Shown here in pieces: positions 34,857-42,773 of a DNA stretch of 62,562 nt. A program made the translations under genes and the position numbers. Each line of letters starts with the position of its first letter. Positions within the stretch are counted from its first letter, which is position 1. Source of the stretch: an uncultured Prevotella sp. (lineage in GTDB: Bacteria > Bacteroidota > Bacteroidia > Bacteroidales > Bacteroidaceae); contig USJX01000005.1 in the NCBI GenBank assembly GCA_900555035.1, positions 1 to 62,562 on the forward strand. Reading direction: 5' to 3'. The notes beneath the pieces were generated by a model, which did not search any database, was not told the origin of the DNA, and worked only from the letters and a program-made list of their open reading frames with translations.

Positions 34857-35543
34857 ATGTTAGAAATCATACATCAATTAGAGCAAATAGACACAGAAGT
34901 ATTTCTGTTTTTCAACGGAATGCACTGCGAACTATTCGACTACTTCATGATGATAGTAAGCCATCGCTTTGCGTGGATTCCCTTCTATGCAGCATTCATC
35001 TGGGTGATGATAGTAAACTTCCATTGGAAGGTGACACTTACCACCATCCTGGCAGTGGCACTCCTCGTATTACTCTGCGACCAAACAGCTTCTGGATTAC
35101 TCAAACCGATGGTGGAACGACTTAGGCCCAGCAATCTGGACAACCCCATCTCACCGATGGTGCATGTAGTGAACGAGTATCGTGGCGGTAGGTATGGATT
35201 CCCATCCTCCCACTCCGCCAACTCTTGGGGAGTAACGTTCTTTGCCATGTATCTGGTAAGGAGTAGAAATCTCAATATATTCCTGATGATATGGGCAGCC
35301 ATAGTGAGCTATTCCCGCACCTATCTGGGAGTTCATTATCCAGGCGACCTTCTGGTAGGCATGCTCATCGGTTTTGTCATGGCATCACTTGTATTCTGGA
35401 TTTACCAGCATTGCTTCAAAGCATACGCCATCCAGTTTTACGAGCATAAGGAAAGACTGAAGCAAGACTATATACCTATCACAACAGGCATAGTCTGTTT
35501 CGCCACCATGCTGATGATAAGCGTAGTGATGTGCTATATCTAA
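34857..35543 (+). CDS. PAP2-family membrane phosphatase
   Basis: The three family motifs are intact: KPMVERLRP (K-x6-RP), PSSHSAN (PSGH-type) and SRTYLGVHYPGD (SR-x5-H-x3-D). Several membrane helices surround them. PAP2 enzymes remove phosphate from lipid phosphates such as undecaprenyl pyrophosphate or phosphatidylglycerophosphate on the outer face of the inner membrane. 228 residues is typical. It follows the LTA-synthase-like gene by 35 bases and could recycle that enzyme's lipid product. The last codons are duplicated in a tandem repeat. Confidence 0.9.
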   Translation: MLEIIHQLEQIDTEVFLFFNGMHCELFDYFMMIVSHRFAWIPFYAAFIWVMIVNFHWKVTLTTILAVALLVLLCDQTASGLLKPMVERLRPSNLDNPISPMVHVVNEYRGGRYGFPSSHSANSWGVTFFAMYLVRSRNLNIFLMIWAAIVSYSRTYLGVHYPGDLLVGMLIGFVMASLVFWIYQHCFKAYAIQFYEHKERLKQDYIPITTGIVCFATMLMISVVMCYI

Positions 35544-35574
35544 TTATATAGATGTGCTATACATCTTATATATA
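35528..35574. repeat. 23-bp tandem repeat across the PAP2 gene stop codon
   Basis: GATGTGCTATATC... (35528-35550) is repeated as GATGTGCTATACATC... (35551-35574) with one extra base. The stop codon TAA at 35541-35543 is inside the first unit. Confidence 0.7.
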
Positions 35575-35620
35575 TAAGACCGTAAACTTCATTATTAACT
35601 ATAATTAAGCAATTAGAACA

Positions 35621-36019
35621 ATGAAAAAATTAACAATGATGGCATTCGCCATGGGTATGCTCGCATTCACAGCATGCTCAGAGAAGAAGACAGCAGCTCC
35701 TGCAGCAGAAGCTGCTCCAGTAGAAGAAGTAGTAACCGACTCAGCTTTCCAGGCTGCAGCAGCTGGCGACTATAAGAGTGCAGACGGCGAGCGTGTGATT
35801 ACCCTCAATGCAGACTTCACTGCAAAGACCACAAAACTCGACAAAGAGTATTACAAGTGGGAACTGGAAGTAAAGCCACAGGGAACTGCGGCTAACATCA
35901 CTCTCGACCGTAAGGGTCTCGATGCAGACGTAAAAGATCAGGCTACACTTGACATCGCAGAGGGCAAGTTGGTTGTAAAGAACGAGACATTCCGCAAGGC
36001 TGCAGCTGAGAAGAAATAA
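35621..36019 (+). CDS. Small lipoprotein, NlpE-like
   Basis: The protein has a lipoprotein signal (MKKLTMMAFAMGMLAFTAC, Cys at residue 19), a low-complexity Ala/Glu linker (AAPAAEAAPVEEVV) and a C-terminal domain with GDYKSADGERVITLNADFT, which resembles the copper-sensing NlpE N-terminal barrel in layout. There is no CxxC pair, so metal sensing is doubtful. It is 132 residues. The abundance of favoured codons suggests high expression (impression, not measured). Function unknown. Confidence 0.7.
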   Translation: MKKLTMMAFAMGMLAFTACSEKKTAAPAAEAAPVEEVVTDSAFQAAAAGDYKSADGERVITLNADFTAKTTKLDKEYYKWELEVKPQGTAANITLDRKGLDADVKDQATLDIAEGKLVVKNETFRKAAAEKK

Positions 36020-36321
36020 TTCTTCTCTGAAACAGAAAAAGCAAAGCGCCTCCACTTCACAGTGGGGGCGCTTCTATATTAAGGTATTAGTATCCTTACT
36101 AAGGTAAAAAGATTGTATTTAGGATAACGATGCAAAGTTACTGCTTTTTATCCAAACAAACAAATCATTTTGTATGTTTAAAAACATATTTTGCAAAATT
36201 CCTACTATTCTTCAAAAATTAAGGGCTGATAATTTCCGTACTTATCAGAAAATTTGTATCTTTGCACCATGAAACGAAGAAATAGCTAGTTTTGAAAGTA
36301 ATAAAAATAATTCTATAGAAT
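36020..36321. other. Gap between lipoprotein gene and glnS
   Basis: No gene. A GC-rich hairpin (36044-36073) ends the lipoprotein transcript. TATCTTTG at 36257-36264 with TTTC at the -33 position (20-nt spacing) is the probable glnS promoter. Just after it an ATG opens a six-codon frame (MKRRNS, 36269-36289), which may be a chance uORF. Confidence 0.5.
36044..36073 (+). terminator. Terminator of the small lipoprotein gene
   Basis: AAGCGCCTCCAC pairs with GTGGGGGCGCTT over 12 bp (one G-T pair) around a 6-nt loop. The following CTATATT is a weak T tract. Confidence 0.65.
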
Positions 36322-38040
36322 ATGGCAATTAATGAAGAAAACAAAATCGAAGAGAAAACTAAGAGCATCTCTTTCGTAGAACAGTTGGTCGAGGAAGACC
36401 TCAAGGAAGGTAAGAACGCTGGTCGAATTCAGACCCGTTTCCCACCAGAGCCTAACGGCTACCTCCACATCGGTCATGCTAAAGCCATCTGCATGGACTT
36501 CGGCGTAGCAGACAAATACAATGGTGTCTGCAATCTCCGTTTCGATGACACCAACCCTAGTAAGGAAAACAACGAATATGTGGAAAATATTCTTCAGGAT
36601 ATTCAGTGGCTTGGCTTCAAGTGGGGCAACATCTACTATGCTTCTGACTATTTTGAGAAGTTGTGGGAATTTGCTATTTGGATGATTAAGAAGGGGCATG
36701 CTTACATTGACGAGCAGACCGCTGAGGAAATCGCTGCCCAGAAGGGTACTCCTACTACTCCTGGCACACCCAGCCCATATCGCGATCGCCCAGTAGAGGA
36801 GAATCTCGCTCTCTTCGAGAAGATGAACACCCCAGAGGCCGTTGAGGGAAGCATGGTACTCCGTGCCAAGCTCGATATGGCTAACCCTAACATGCACTTC
36901 CGCGATCCTATCATGTATCGTATCATCCAGACTCCACATCACCGCACAGGAACCAAGTGGCACGCATATCCAATGTATGATTTCGCACACGGACAGAGCG
37001 ACTACTTCGAGGGTGTAACCCACTCTATCTGTACTTTGGAGTTCGTACCTCACCGTCCTCTCTACGACAAGTTCGTTGACTTCCTGAAGGAGATGGATGG
37101 CAGCGATGATGTATTGAACGATAACCGCCCACGCCAGATTGAGTTCAACCGCCTGAACCTGACCTACACCGTGATGAGTAAGCGTAAGCTTCATACATTG
37201 GTAGATGAGCATCTGGTAAATGGATGGGATGACCCACGTATGCCTACACTTTGCGGTATGCGTCGCCGCGGTTACTCACCAGAGAGCATCCGCATGTTTA
37301 TCGACAGCATCGGCTACACCAAGTTTGATGCCCTCAACGACATGGCACTTCTGGAGGCTTCTGTTCGTGAAGACCTGAACAAGAAGGCTTGCCGTGTAAG
37401 CGCCGTGCTCAACCCAGTGAAACTCGTTATCACCAACTATCCAGAAGGCGAGAGCGAGGAGATGGAAGCTATCAACAATCCAGAGAACGAGGCAGACGGC
37501 ACACACACCATCACCTTCTCAAAGAATCTTTGGATTGAGCGTGCCGACTTCATGGAGGATGCTCCAAAGAAATTCTTCCGCATGACTCCTGGCAAGGAAG
37601 TTCGCCTGAAGAACGCCTACATCGTGAAGTGTACTGGTTGCACCAAGGACGAGAATGGCGTCATCACAGAGATTCAGGCTGAGTACGACCCTATCAGCAA
37701 GAGTGGAATGGAAGGTGCAAACCGCAAGGTAAAGGGTACGCTCCACTGGGTATCTGCCGATCACTGCGTAAAGGCTGAGGTACGTGAGTACGACCGCCTC
37801 TTCGCTATCGAGAACCCATCAGCAGACGACCGTGACTTCCGCGAGTTGCTCAACCCTGAGAGCTATCACGACTTCAAGGAGTGCTACGTAGAAGAGTATG
37901 CAGCAACCAAGAAGCCAGGAGAGTACCTCCAGTTCCAGCGCATTGGTTACTTCATGGCTGACCTCGACACTACAGATGAGAAGCCTGTATTCAACAAGAC
38001 CGTAGGCTTGAAGGATACTTGGGCTAAGCAGAATAAATAA
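36322..38040 (+). CDS. glnS: Glutaminyl-tRNA synthetase
   Basis: GlnRS loads tRNA(Gln). The class I signature is intact: FPPEPNGYLHIGHAKAICMD (HIGH) and VMSKRKLHTLV (KMSKS-type). RFDDTNPSKENNEYV and the C-terminal beta-barrels (about residues 350-560, with WIERADFMED and CTKDENGVI) fit the bacterial enzyme. The length (572 residues) is normal and lacks the extra C-terminal YqeY domain seen in some bacteria. Its presence implies direct rather than amidotransferase-based Gln-tRNA formation. Confidence 0.96.
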   Translation: MAINEENKIEEKTKSISFVEQLVEEDLKEGKNAGRIQTRFPPEPNGYLHIGHAKAICMDFGVADKYNGVCNLRFDDTNPSKENNEYVENILQDIQWLGFKWGNIYYASDYFEKLWEFAIWMIKKGHAYIDEQTAEEIAAQKGTPTTPGTPSPYRDRPVEENLALFEKMNTPEAVEGSMVLRAKLDMANPNMHFRDPIMYRIIQTPHHRTGTKWHAYPMYDFAHGQSDYFEGVTHSICTLEFVPHRPLYDKFVDFLKEMDGSDDVLNDNRPRQIEFNRLNLTYTVMSKRKLHTLVDEHLVNGWDDPRMPTLCGMRRRGYSPESIRMFIDSIGYTKFDALNDMALLEASVREDLNKKACRVSAVLNPVKLVITNYPEGESEEMEAINNPENEADGTHTITFSKNLWIERADFMEDAPKKFFRMTPGKEVRLKNAYIVKCTGCTKDENGVITEIQAEYDPISKSGMEGANRKVKGTLHWVSADHCVKAEVREYDRLFAIENPSADDRDFRELLNPESYHDFKECYVEEYAATKKPGEYLQFQRIGYFMADLDTTDEKPVFNKTVGLKDTWAKQNK

Positions 38041-38073
38041 GTGCTGAGATTAAGAAGTGAAGAAATAAAAAAG

Positions 38074-38108
38074 TTAGGAGTTAAGAGCTTTTTCCTCTTA
38101 ACTCCTAA
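38074..38108. terminator. Hairpin after glnS
   Basis: TTAGGAGTTAAGAG / CTCTTAACTCCTAA form a perfect 14-bp stem with a CTTTTTC loop. There is no T tract after it, so termination would be weak; it may also be a dispersed repeat. Confidence 0.5.
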
Positions 38109-38144
38109 TCATTCAATAGATATTATTTAAATACAAGCATAATT

Positions 38145-38786
38145 ATGAATACAGCAGAGCTTTTTCTTTGGATTCTGGATAACTTGAACTATTGGGTGGT
38201 TACCCTTTTCATGGCCATCGAAAGTTCGTTTATACCTTTTCCATCAGAGGTAGTAGTTCCGCCAGCAGCCTGGAAGGCTATGGACCCAAACAGTGGGATG
38301 TCGTTTATCCTGGTCATCGTGTTTGCCACCATTGGTGCAGACCTCGGTGCCCTCATCAACTACTATTTGGCAAAGTGGGTAGGTCGCCCAATTATCTATC
38401 GCTTCGCAGATAGCCGAATCGGACACATGTGTCTGATTGACCGTCAGAAGGTGGAAGTGGCAGAGGAGTATTTCCGCAAGCATGGTGCTGCCTCTACTAT
38501 TTTCGGTAGATTGGTGCCAGCGGTTCGCCAGCTTATCAGTATTCCTGCAGGACTTGCCGGAATGCACGTGGGTAAATTCCTGCTCTATACCACTATCGGT
38601 GCCGGTGTTTGGAACACAGTATTGGCAACCATCGGTTGGGGTATCTATGAATATACCGATTACAAGACTACCCAGGATGTTTACAAGCAGGCAGTACAAT
38701 ATAGTCATGAAATTGGTTATGTTATCCTGGCATTGGCAGTAGTTGCCGTTGCGTTTATCGCATACAAGGGTATCAAGAAGAAATAA
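38145..38786 (+). CDS. DedA family membrane protein
   Basis: A polytopic inner-membrane protein of 213 residues. FIPFPSEVVVPPAAW near residue 27 and IFGRLVPAVRQLISIPAGLA near residue 120 are the DedA (VTT domain) hallmarks, including the re-entrant loop residues Glu and Arg. DedA members are needed for lipid-carrier recycling (undecaprenyl-phosphate and phosphatidylethanolamine flipping in known cases) and for membrane potential. It stands alone between glnS and a bidirectional terminator. Confidence 0.92.
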   Translation: MNTAELFLWILDNLNYWVVTLFMAIESSFIPFPSEVVVPPAAWKAMDPNSGMSFILVIVFATIGADLGALINYYLAKWVGRPIIYRFADSRIGHMCLIDRQKVEVAEEYFRKHGAASTIFGRLVPAVRQLISIPAGLAGMHVGKFLLYTTIGAGVWNTVLATIGWGIYEYTDYKTTQDVYKQAVQYSHEIGYVILALAVVAVAFIAYKGIKKK

Positions 38787-38813
38787 ATCAATCCTATCAG
38801 AGATACAAAATAC

Positions 38814-38864
38814 AAAAAGAAACTCTCCGTAGAAACTTGAATTTCTACGGAGAGTTTCTTTTTT
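38814..38864. terminator. Bidirectional terminator
   Basis: AAAAAGAAACTCTCCGTAG and its complement form a stem of about 22 bp with a 6-nt loop and A/T tracts on both sides, between the convergent DedA and manC genes. Confidence 0.9.
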
Positions 38865-38884
38865 ATGCCTAATAATTCGGAATA

Positions 38885-39961
38885 TTATTTTTCACTTCCA
38901 GAGAACTGCTTGATGCGCTGTTCTTCCGAGAGTTTGCAGATGAGCAAAGTACCATCTTCCTCTGCCACGATGTAGCCTTCCAATCCCTGGATAACCACTT
39001 TTTTCTCGTTCAATGTATGAACAATGTTATTCTTCGATTCAATCATCACGATGTTCTCGCCGATGGTGGCATTACCATACAAATCCTTGTGGCTCTGCAC
39101 CAGGAGGCTGCCCCATGTTCCGAGGTCACTCCATCCGAAGTCGGCAGGCATCACGAAGATTTCCTCAGCCTTCTCCATGATAGCATAGTCGATAGAGATG
39201 CTCTCGCACTCAGGATAACGGAGATCGATTTCAGCCTGCTCCTTTTCAGTGCCATAGATACTGCGCATGCTCTCGAAAATCTTCGCAATGCTAGGCTGAT
39301 ATACACGGAAAGCATTCACGATGGTAGCTGCACTCATCACAAAGATACCCGCATTCCAGAAGAAGCTCTTATCCTTGATATACTCTGTGGCAGTAGCCAA
39401 ATCAGGCTTCTCTCTGAACTGGTCAACACGATAGATTTCCTTGTTGCGAGCAGAAGGAGTACGCAAATCAGCCTGAATATAGCCATAACCCGTCTCAGGA
39501 CGAGTTGGTTTCATACCCAAGGTAACAATACTGTCTGTCTCGCTGGTAAACTTCAAGGCAGAAGTAATTACTCTTCTGAATTCATTACTGTTCATAACAA
39601 TATGATCAGCAGGAGAAACCACAATGTTGGCATTCGGATCCTTCTCCTTGATACGCCAACTGATGTAAGCGATGCAAGGAGCTGTATTTCTACGGCATGG
39701 TTCCTGCAAGATGTTACCCTCTGGAATTTCAGGCAACTGCTCGTGAACCAGCGCTGCATATCTCTTATTCGTAACTACCCAAACGTTCTCAGGAGCACAC
39801 ACACCCTCGAAACGATCGAAGGTAAGCTGCAAAAGTGAACGACCTGTTCCTAGAACGTCGATAAACTGCTTTGGCTTTTCCTCGGTACTCATAGGCCAGA
39901 ATCTACTACCTACACCGCCAGCCATGATGACTAAATGATTATTCTTATGAGCCATATTCAT
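38885..39961 (-). CDS. manC: Mannose-1-phosphate guanylyltransferase
   Basis: The enzyme makes GDP-mannose from mannose-1-phosphate and GTP for glycans. The nucleotidyl-transferase loop is VIMAGGVGSRFWPMSTEEKP; VVSPADHIVMN and FFWNAGIFVMSA are typical of the family, as is DFGWSDLGTWGS. The 358-residue form lacks the C-terminal phosphomannose isomerase domain of bifunctional ManC/AlgA. Start at ATG 39961 or ATG 39955. It has its own promoter just downstream of the xylulokinase terminator. Confidence 0.92.
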   Translation of the reverse strand: MNMAHKNNHLVIMAGGVGSRFWPMSTEEKPKQFIDVLGTGRSLLQLTFDRFEGVCAPENVWVVTNKRYAALVHEQLPEIPEGNILQEPCRRNTAPCIAYISWRIKEKDPNANIVVSPADHIVMNSNEFRRVITSALKFTSETDSIVTLGMKPTRPETGYGYIQADLRTPSARNKEIYRVDQFREKPDLATATEYIKDKSFFWNAGIFVMSAATIVNAFRVYQPSIAKIFESMRSIYGTEKEQAEIDLRYPECESISIDYAIMEKAEEIFVMPADFGWSDLGTWGSLLVQSHKDLYGNATIGENIVMIESKNNIVHTLNEKKVVIQGLEGYIVAEEDGTLLICKLSEEQRIKQFSGSEK

Positions 39962-39980
39962 ATTTTTTATAAATATTTGG

Positions 39981-40012
39981 CAAAGGTAATAAAAAAAAAG
40001 GATATAAACAAA
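39981..40012 (-). promoter_or_regulatory. manC promoter
   Basis: Minus-strand TTTG (40012-40009), 20 nt, TACCTTTG (39988-39981): exact consensus. The -33 box lies within the T tract of the xylulokinase terminator. Confidence 0.75.
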
Positions 40013-40038
40013 AAAAGGATGGAAAATCTTCCATCCTT
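40009..40038 (-). terminator. Terminator of the xylulokinase gene
   Basis: AAGGATGGAA / TTCCATCCTT form a 10-bp stem with a 4-nt loop; on the minus strand a run of Ts follows. Confidence 0.8.
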
Positions 40039-40112
40039 CTTTGTATTTTGATAGATTTGTATCATAAAATCATGATTTCATGACTTTTCTACAATATTCT
40101 AAAAGATAAAAC

Positions 40113-41600
40113 TTAAAGTTTTTCCAATTCTGCCTTCCAGCTTGCATATGCCTCAAGGTATGCACTGCGATTGGCCTCATCCGGTTCGATTACCGCCAAC
40201 TTCTTGAGAGAAGCAAAAGCCTCATCATGGTCCTTATAGATACCGGCACCGATACCAGCACCCTTGGCAGCACCCGCACTACCATCAGTCTCATAAAGTT
40301 CGATGGTTGCACCGCTCACACCAGCCAAGGTATCACGGAACAGCGGACTGAGGAACATGTTTGCCTTACCAGCATGAATCTTCTTGATATCCATACCCAT
40401 CTGCTGCATGATTTCCATACCATAGCAGAAGCTGAATACAATACCCTCCTGGGCTGCACGGATGATGTGAGCACGATTGTGCTTGGTGAAGCTCAAGCCA
40501 TGAACAGAGCAGCCAACCTCACGATTTTCCAATACACGCTCGGCACCATTTCCGAATGGGATAATCTTCACTCCATCGCTACCGATAGGAACACCAGCAG
40601 CCAGATCGTTCATGTCGGCATAGCTTACATCTGGCGTTACATTGCGATGTACCCAGGCGTTCAGAATACCAGTTCCATTGATGCAAAGCAAAACACCCAG
40701 ACGATCTAAGTCTGTGGTATAGTTAACGTGAGCAAAGGTATTGACGCGACTCTTTGGGTCATAGTTTACATCTCCGAGTACACCATATACCACACCTGAT
40801 GTTCCTGCAGTACTTGCAATCTCACCAGGATTGAATACATTGAGACTTACAGCATTGTTTGGCTGGTCACCTGCACGATAAGAGATAGGGGTACCCTCCT
40901 TCAATCCGAGTTCCTCGGCAGCAGCCTTGCATACCACACTCTGAACCGAGAAGGTAGGAACGATATCAGCTACCATACTCTCATCGAAGCCAAAGTAATC
41001 GAACAGGAACTTGGCAGGCTTCTTCGCCTTGAAATCCCACATCATACCCTCAGAAAGACCGCTGATGGTTGTCTTTACCTCACCAGAAAGTTTCATGGCA
41101 AGATAGTCACCTGGCAGCATAATCTTATCAATCTTATCGAACAGCTCAGGCTCGTTCTCCTTTACCCAAGCCAATTTGGATGCTGTAAAGTTACCAGGAG
41201 AGTTCAACAAGTTACGCAAGCAGAGATCCTCGCCTAAATCATGGAAAGCCTTCTCGCCATAAGGTACGGCACGAGAGTCGCACCAGATAATAGAAGGGCG
41301 CAACACCTGCTGGTTCTTATCTACACAGACCAAACCATGCATCTGATAAGAAATACCAATGGCAAGGACATCCTCACCCTTGGCACCACATTCTGCCATA
41401 ATTTTCTTGAGAGCCAGTTTGGCATTATCCCACCACATCTGCGGATCCTGTTCAGCCCAGCCCGCTTTTACAGCGATAATAGGAGCCTCATGGTCAGGAT
41501 AGAACGCAGAAGCAACGATTTCACCATTATCTACATCAGTAAGGGAAGCCTTCACTGAACTAGAACCTACATCAAAGCCTAATAAATATCTTCTAGCCAT
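40113..41600 (-). CDS. xylB: FGGY-family kinase, probable xylulokinase
   Basis: Xylulokinase phosphorylates D-xylulose to feed the pentose phosphate pathway. The first ATP-binding part opens with YLLGFDVGSSSVKASLTD; ISYQMHGLVCVDKN with the MHG triad near residue 105 and WCDSRAVPYGEKAF are typical of XylB. The second half has AGDQPNNAVSLNVF, ASTAGTSGVVYGVLG and a late GGASG-equivalent (VSGATIELYETDGSAGAAKG). 495 residues is normal. No xylose isomerase or transporter gene is adjacent, so the sugar is deduced from sequence only. Confidence 0.85.
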   Translation of the reverse strand: MARRYLLGFDVGSSSVKASLTDVDNGEIVASAFYPDHEAPIIAVKAGWAEQDPQMWWDNAKLALKKIMAECGAKGEDVLAIGISYQMHGLVCVDKNQQVLRPSIIWCDSRAVPYGEKAFHDLGEDLCLRNLLNSPGNFTASKLAWVKENEPELFDKIDKIMLPGDYLAMKLSGEVKTTISGLSEGMMWDFKAKKPAKFLFDYFGFDESMVADIVPTFSVQSVVCKAAAEELGLKEGTPISYRAGDQPNNAVSLNVFNPGEIASTAGTSGVVYGVLGDVNYDPKSRVNTFAHVNYTTDLDRLGVLLCINGTGILNAWVHRNVTPDVSYADMNDLAAGVPIGSDGVKIIPFGNGAERVLENREVGCSVHGLSFTKHNRAHIIRAAQEGIVFSFCYGMEIMQQMGMDIKKIHAGKANMFLSPLFRDTLAGVSGATIELYETDGSAGAAKGAGIGAGIYKDHDEAFASLKKLAVIEPDEANRSAYLEAYASWKAELEKL

Positions 41601-41733
41601 TTTTCGTATTTTATGTTTATTAATTAATGTTACTTGTCAACCATTCGACATACATATTTTCATTATGTATATCATCTATTCAAACATAATACGAATAACA
41701 CAGCCTTTTCCCCCTATCTATTTATTGAAAAAA

Positions 41734-42075
41734 TCATAAATCTCCAAATAAATCCATTTCCTGGGCTCTGATCCTTTTTCTCTCTTCATCTGGCAGAGTA
41801 GAAGCAGAAGAGAAATCAAGCATCAATTGCTGCACTGTAGAACTGTGATAATCTATGCGATAGACCCCGTATCCCTTTCCTTTCCTGATAAGAGAATGAG
41901 GATCCTTGGAATTTTTGGTGAGATACTGAGCCACGGCATTATACACCATCATATAATCTAAAGGATTGAAGATGGAGTTACATGAATTATATACATGGCG
42001 GGCAATCTTCTCTAATTTGAGACCCTTGTTGCCAGCCTGTACCAATACGCTCAATATTTCCTGTTCAAGATTCAT
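41734..42075 (-). CDS. Small winged-helix-like protein, HARE-HTH type possible
   Basis: ATG 42075 (MNLEQEILSVLVQAGNKGLK) is the likely start; the open frame upstream is hydrophobic and unconvincing. The first 75 residues have the look of a winged helix (LSVLVQAG, LEKIARHVYN, then a wing with GKGYGVYRI), similar to HARE-HTH domains that couple chromatin or restriction functions; this is a loose resemblance. The C-terminus is acidic (EERKRIRAQEMDLFGDL). 113 residues. It is followed on the right by another winged-helix gene in the same direction. Confidence 0.6.
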   Translation of the reverse strand: MNLEQEILSVLVQAGNKGLKLEKIARHVYNSCNSIFNPLDYMMVYNAVAQYLTKNSKDPHSLIRKGKGYGVYRIDYHSSTVQQLMLDFSSASTLPDEERKRIRAQEMDLFGDL

Positions 42076-42258
42076 TTTTATTAAAATAAAGTAGAAAAAG
42101 CAATCATATATCCATATACACAAAAGAAAACTGACCAAACAGATACTAATAGATATAAGCAGCCATAAACTGATATAAAACAGATCTAAGCAGAAAGAAA
42201 AAACCGCCGTCTCCCACCCTTTCGGTTAAGAAACTGCGGCTCTTTTAAATCTCGTTAT

Positions 42259-42579
42259 TTAAGCGAGAGCAACCTTGTTGTCCTCGTCCTTAATCTTGCC
42301 CTCTTTAAAGAGCCATCCGATACCAAGGATAGTATCCTCAATTGAGATGTTAGCCATCTTTGCAATCTCTTCCAATGAAAGAGCATTCTCTGCTGCTGCC
42401 AAAGCCTGGTAAACATCACCAGCGCGGAAACCAGCATTTTCTGCGTTCAAATAGATAACTTCCTTCTTTGCTGCAGCTGTTGCTGTAGTCTTCTTAGCTG
42501 CTGTAGCTGTCTTAGCTGTTGTAGCCTTCTTTGTTGCTGTCTTCTTGGCAGCTGTCTTTGTTGCTTTCTTTTCTACCAT
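42259..42579 (-). CDS. Winged-helix protein with histone-H1-like tail
   Basis: The first 40 residues are almost only Lys, Ala and Thr (KKATKTAAKKTATKKA and similar), like eukaryotic histone H1 tails and bacterial Hc1-like proteins. The remainder, EVIYLNAENAGFRAGDVYQA then LSLEEIAKMANISIEDTILG and IGWLFKEGKIK, is a small winged helix of the DUF2582 type. It is probably a DNA-binding, chromosome-associated protein. At 106 residues it is complete. A TAATTTTG -7 element lies at 42652-42645 on the minus strand. Confidence 0.8.
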   Translation of the reverse strand: MVEKKATKTAAKKTATKKATTAKTATAAKKTTATAAAKKEVIYLNAENAGFRAGDVYQALAAAENALSLEEIAKMANISIEDTILGIGWLFKEGKIKDEDNKVALA

Positions 42580-42773
42580 GTCTTTAGTAAATAATTGGTT
42601 ATACGAAGTTTGGCTTTTGCTTTACTTCTTAATTATTTCTTTTGCAAAATTAAATAAAATATTTCAATTTTGAGCCATTTTAAGTAGAAAAGTGCTAGTT
42701 AACAAGAAGTTGCAAGGCTTTTTTTGACTTAAGTCAAGTTTTTCACCTGTGCAACTCCTTTTATGGTAACACT

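Noticed and set aside
36269..36289. Six-codon leader peptide before glnS (MKRRNS)
   Set aside because: Too short to support from sequence alone, with no attenuator hairpin or run of Gln codons.
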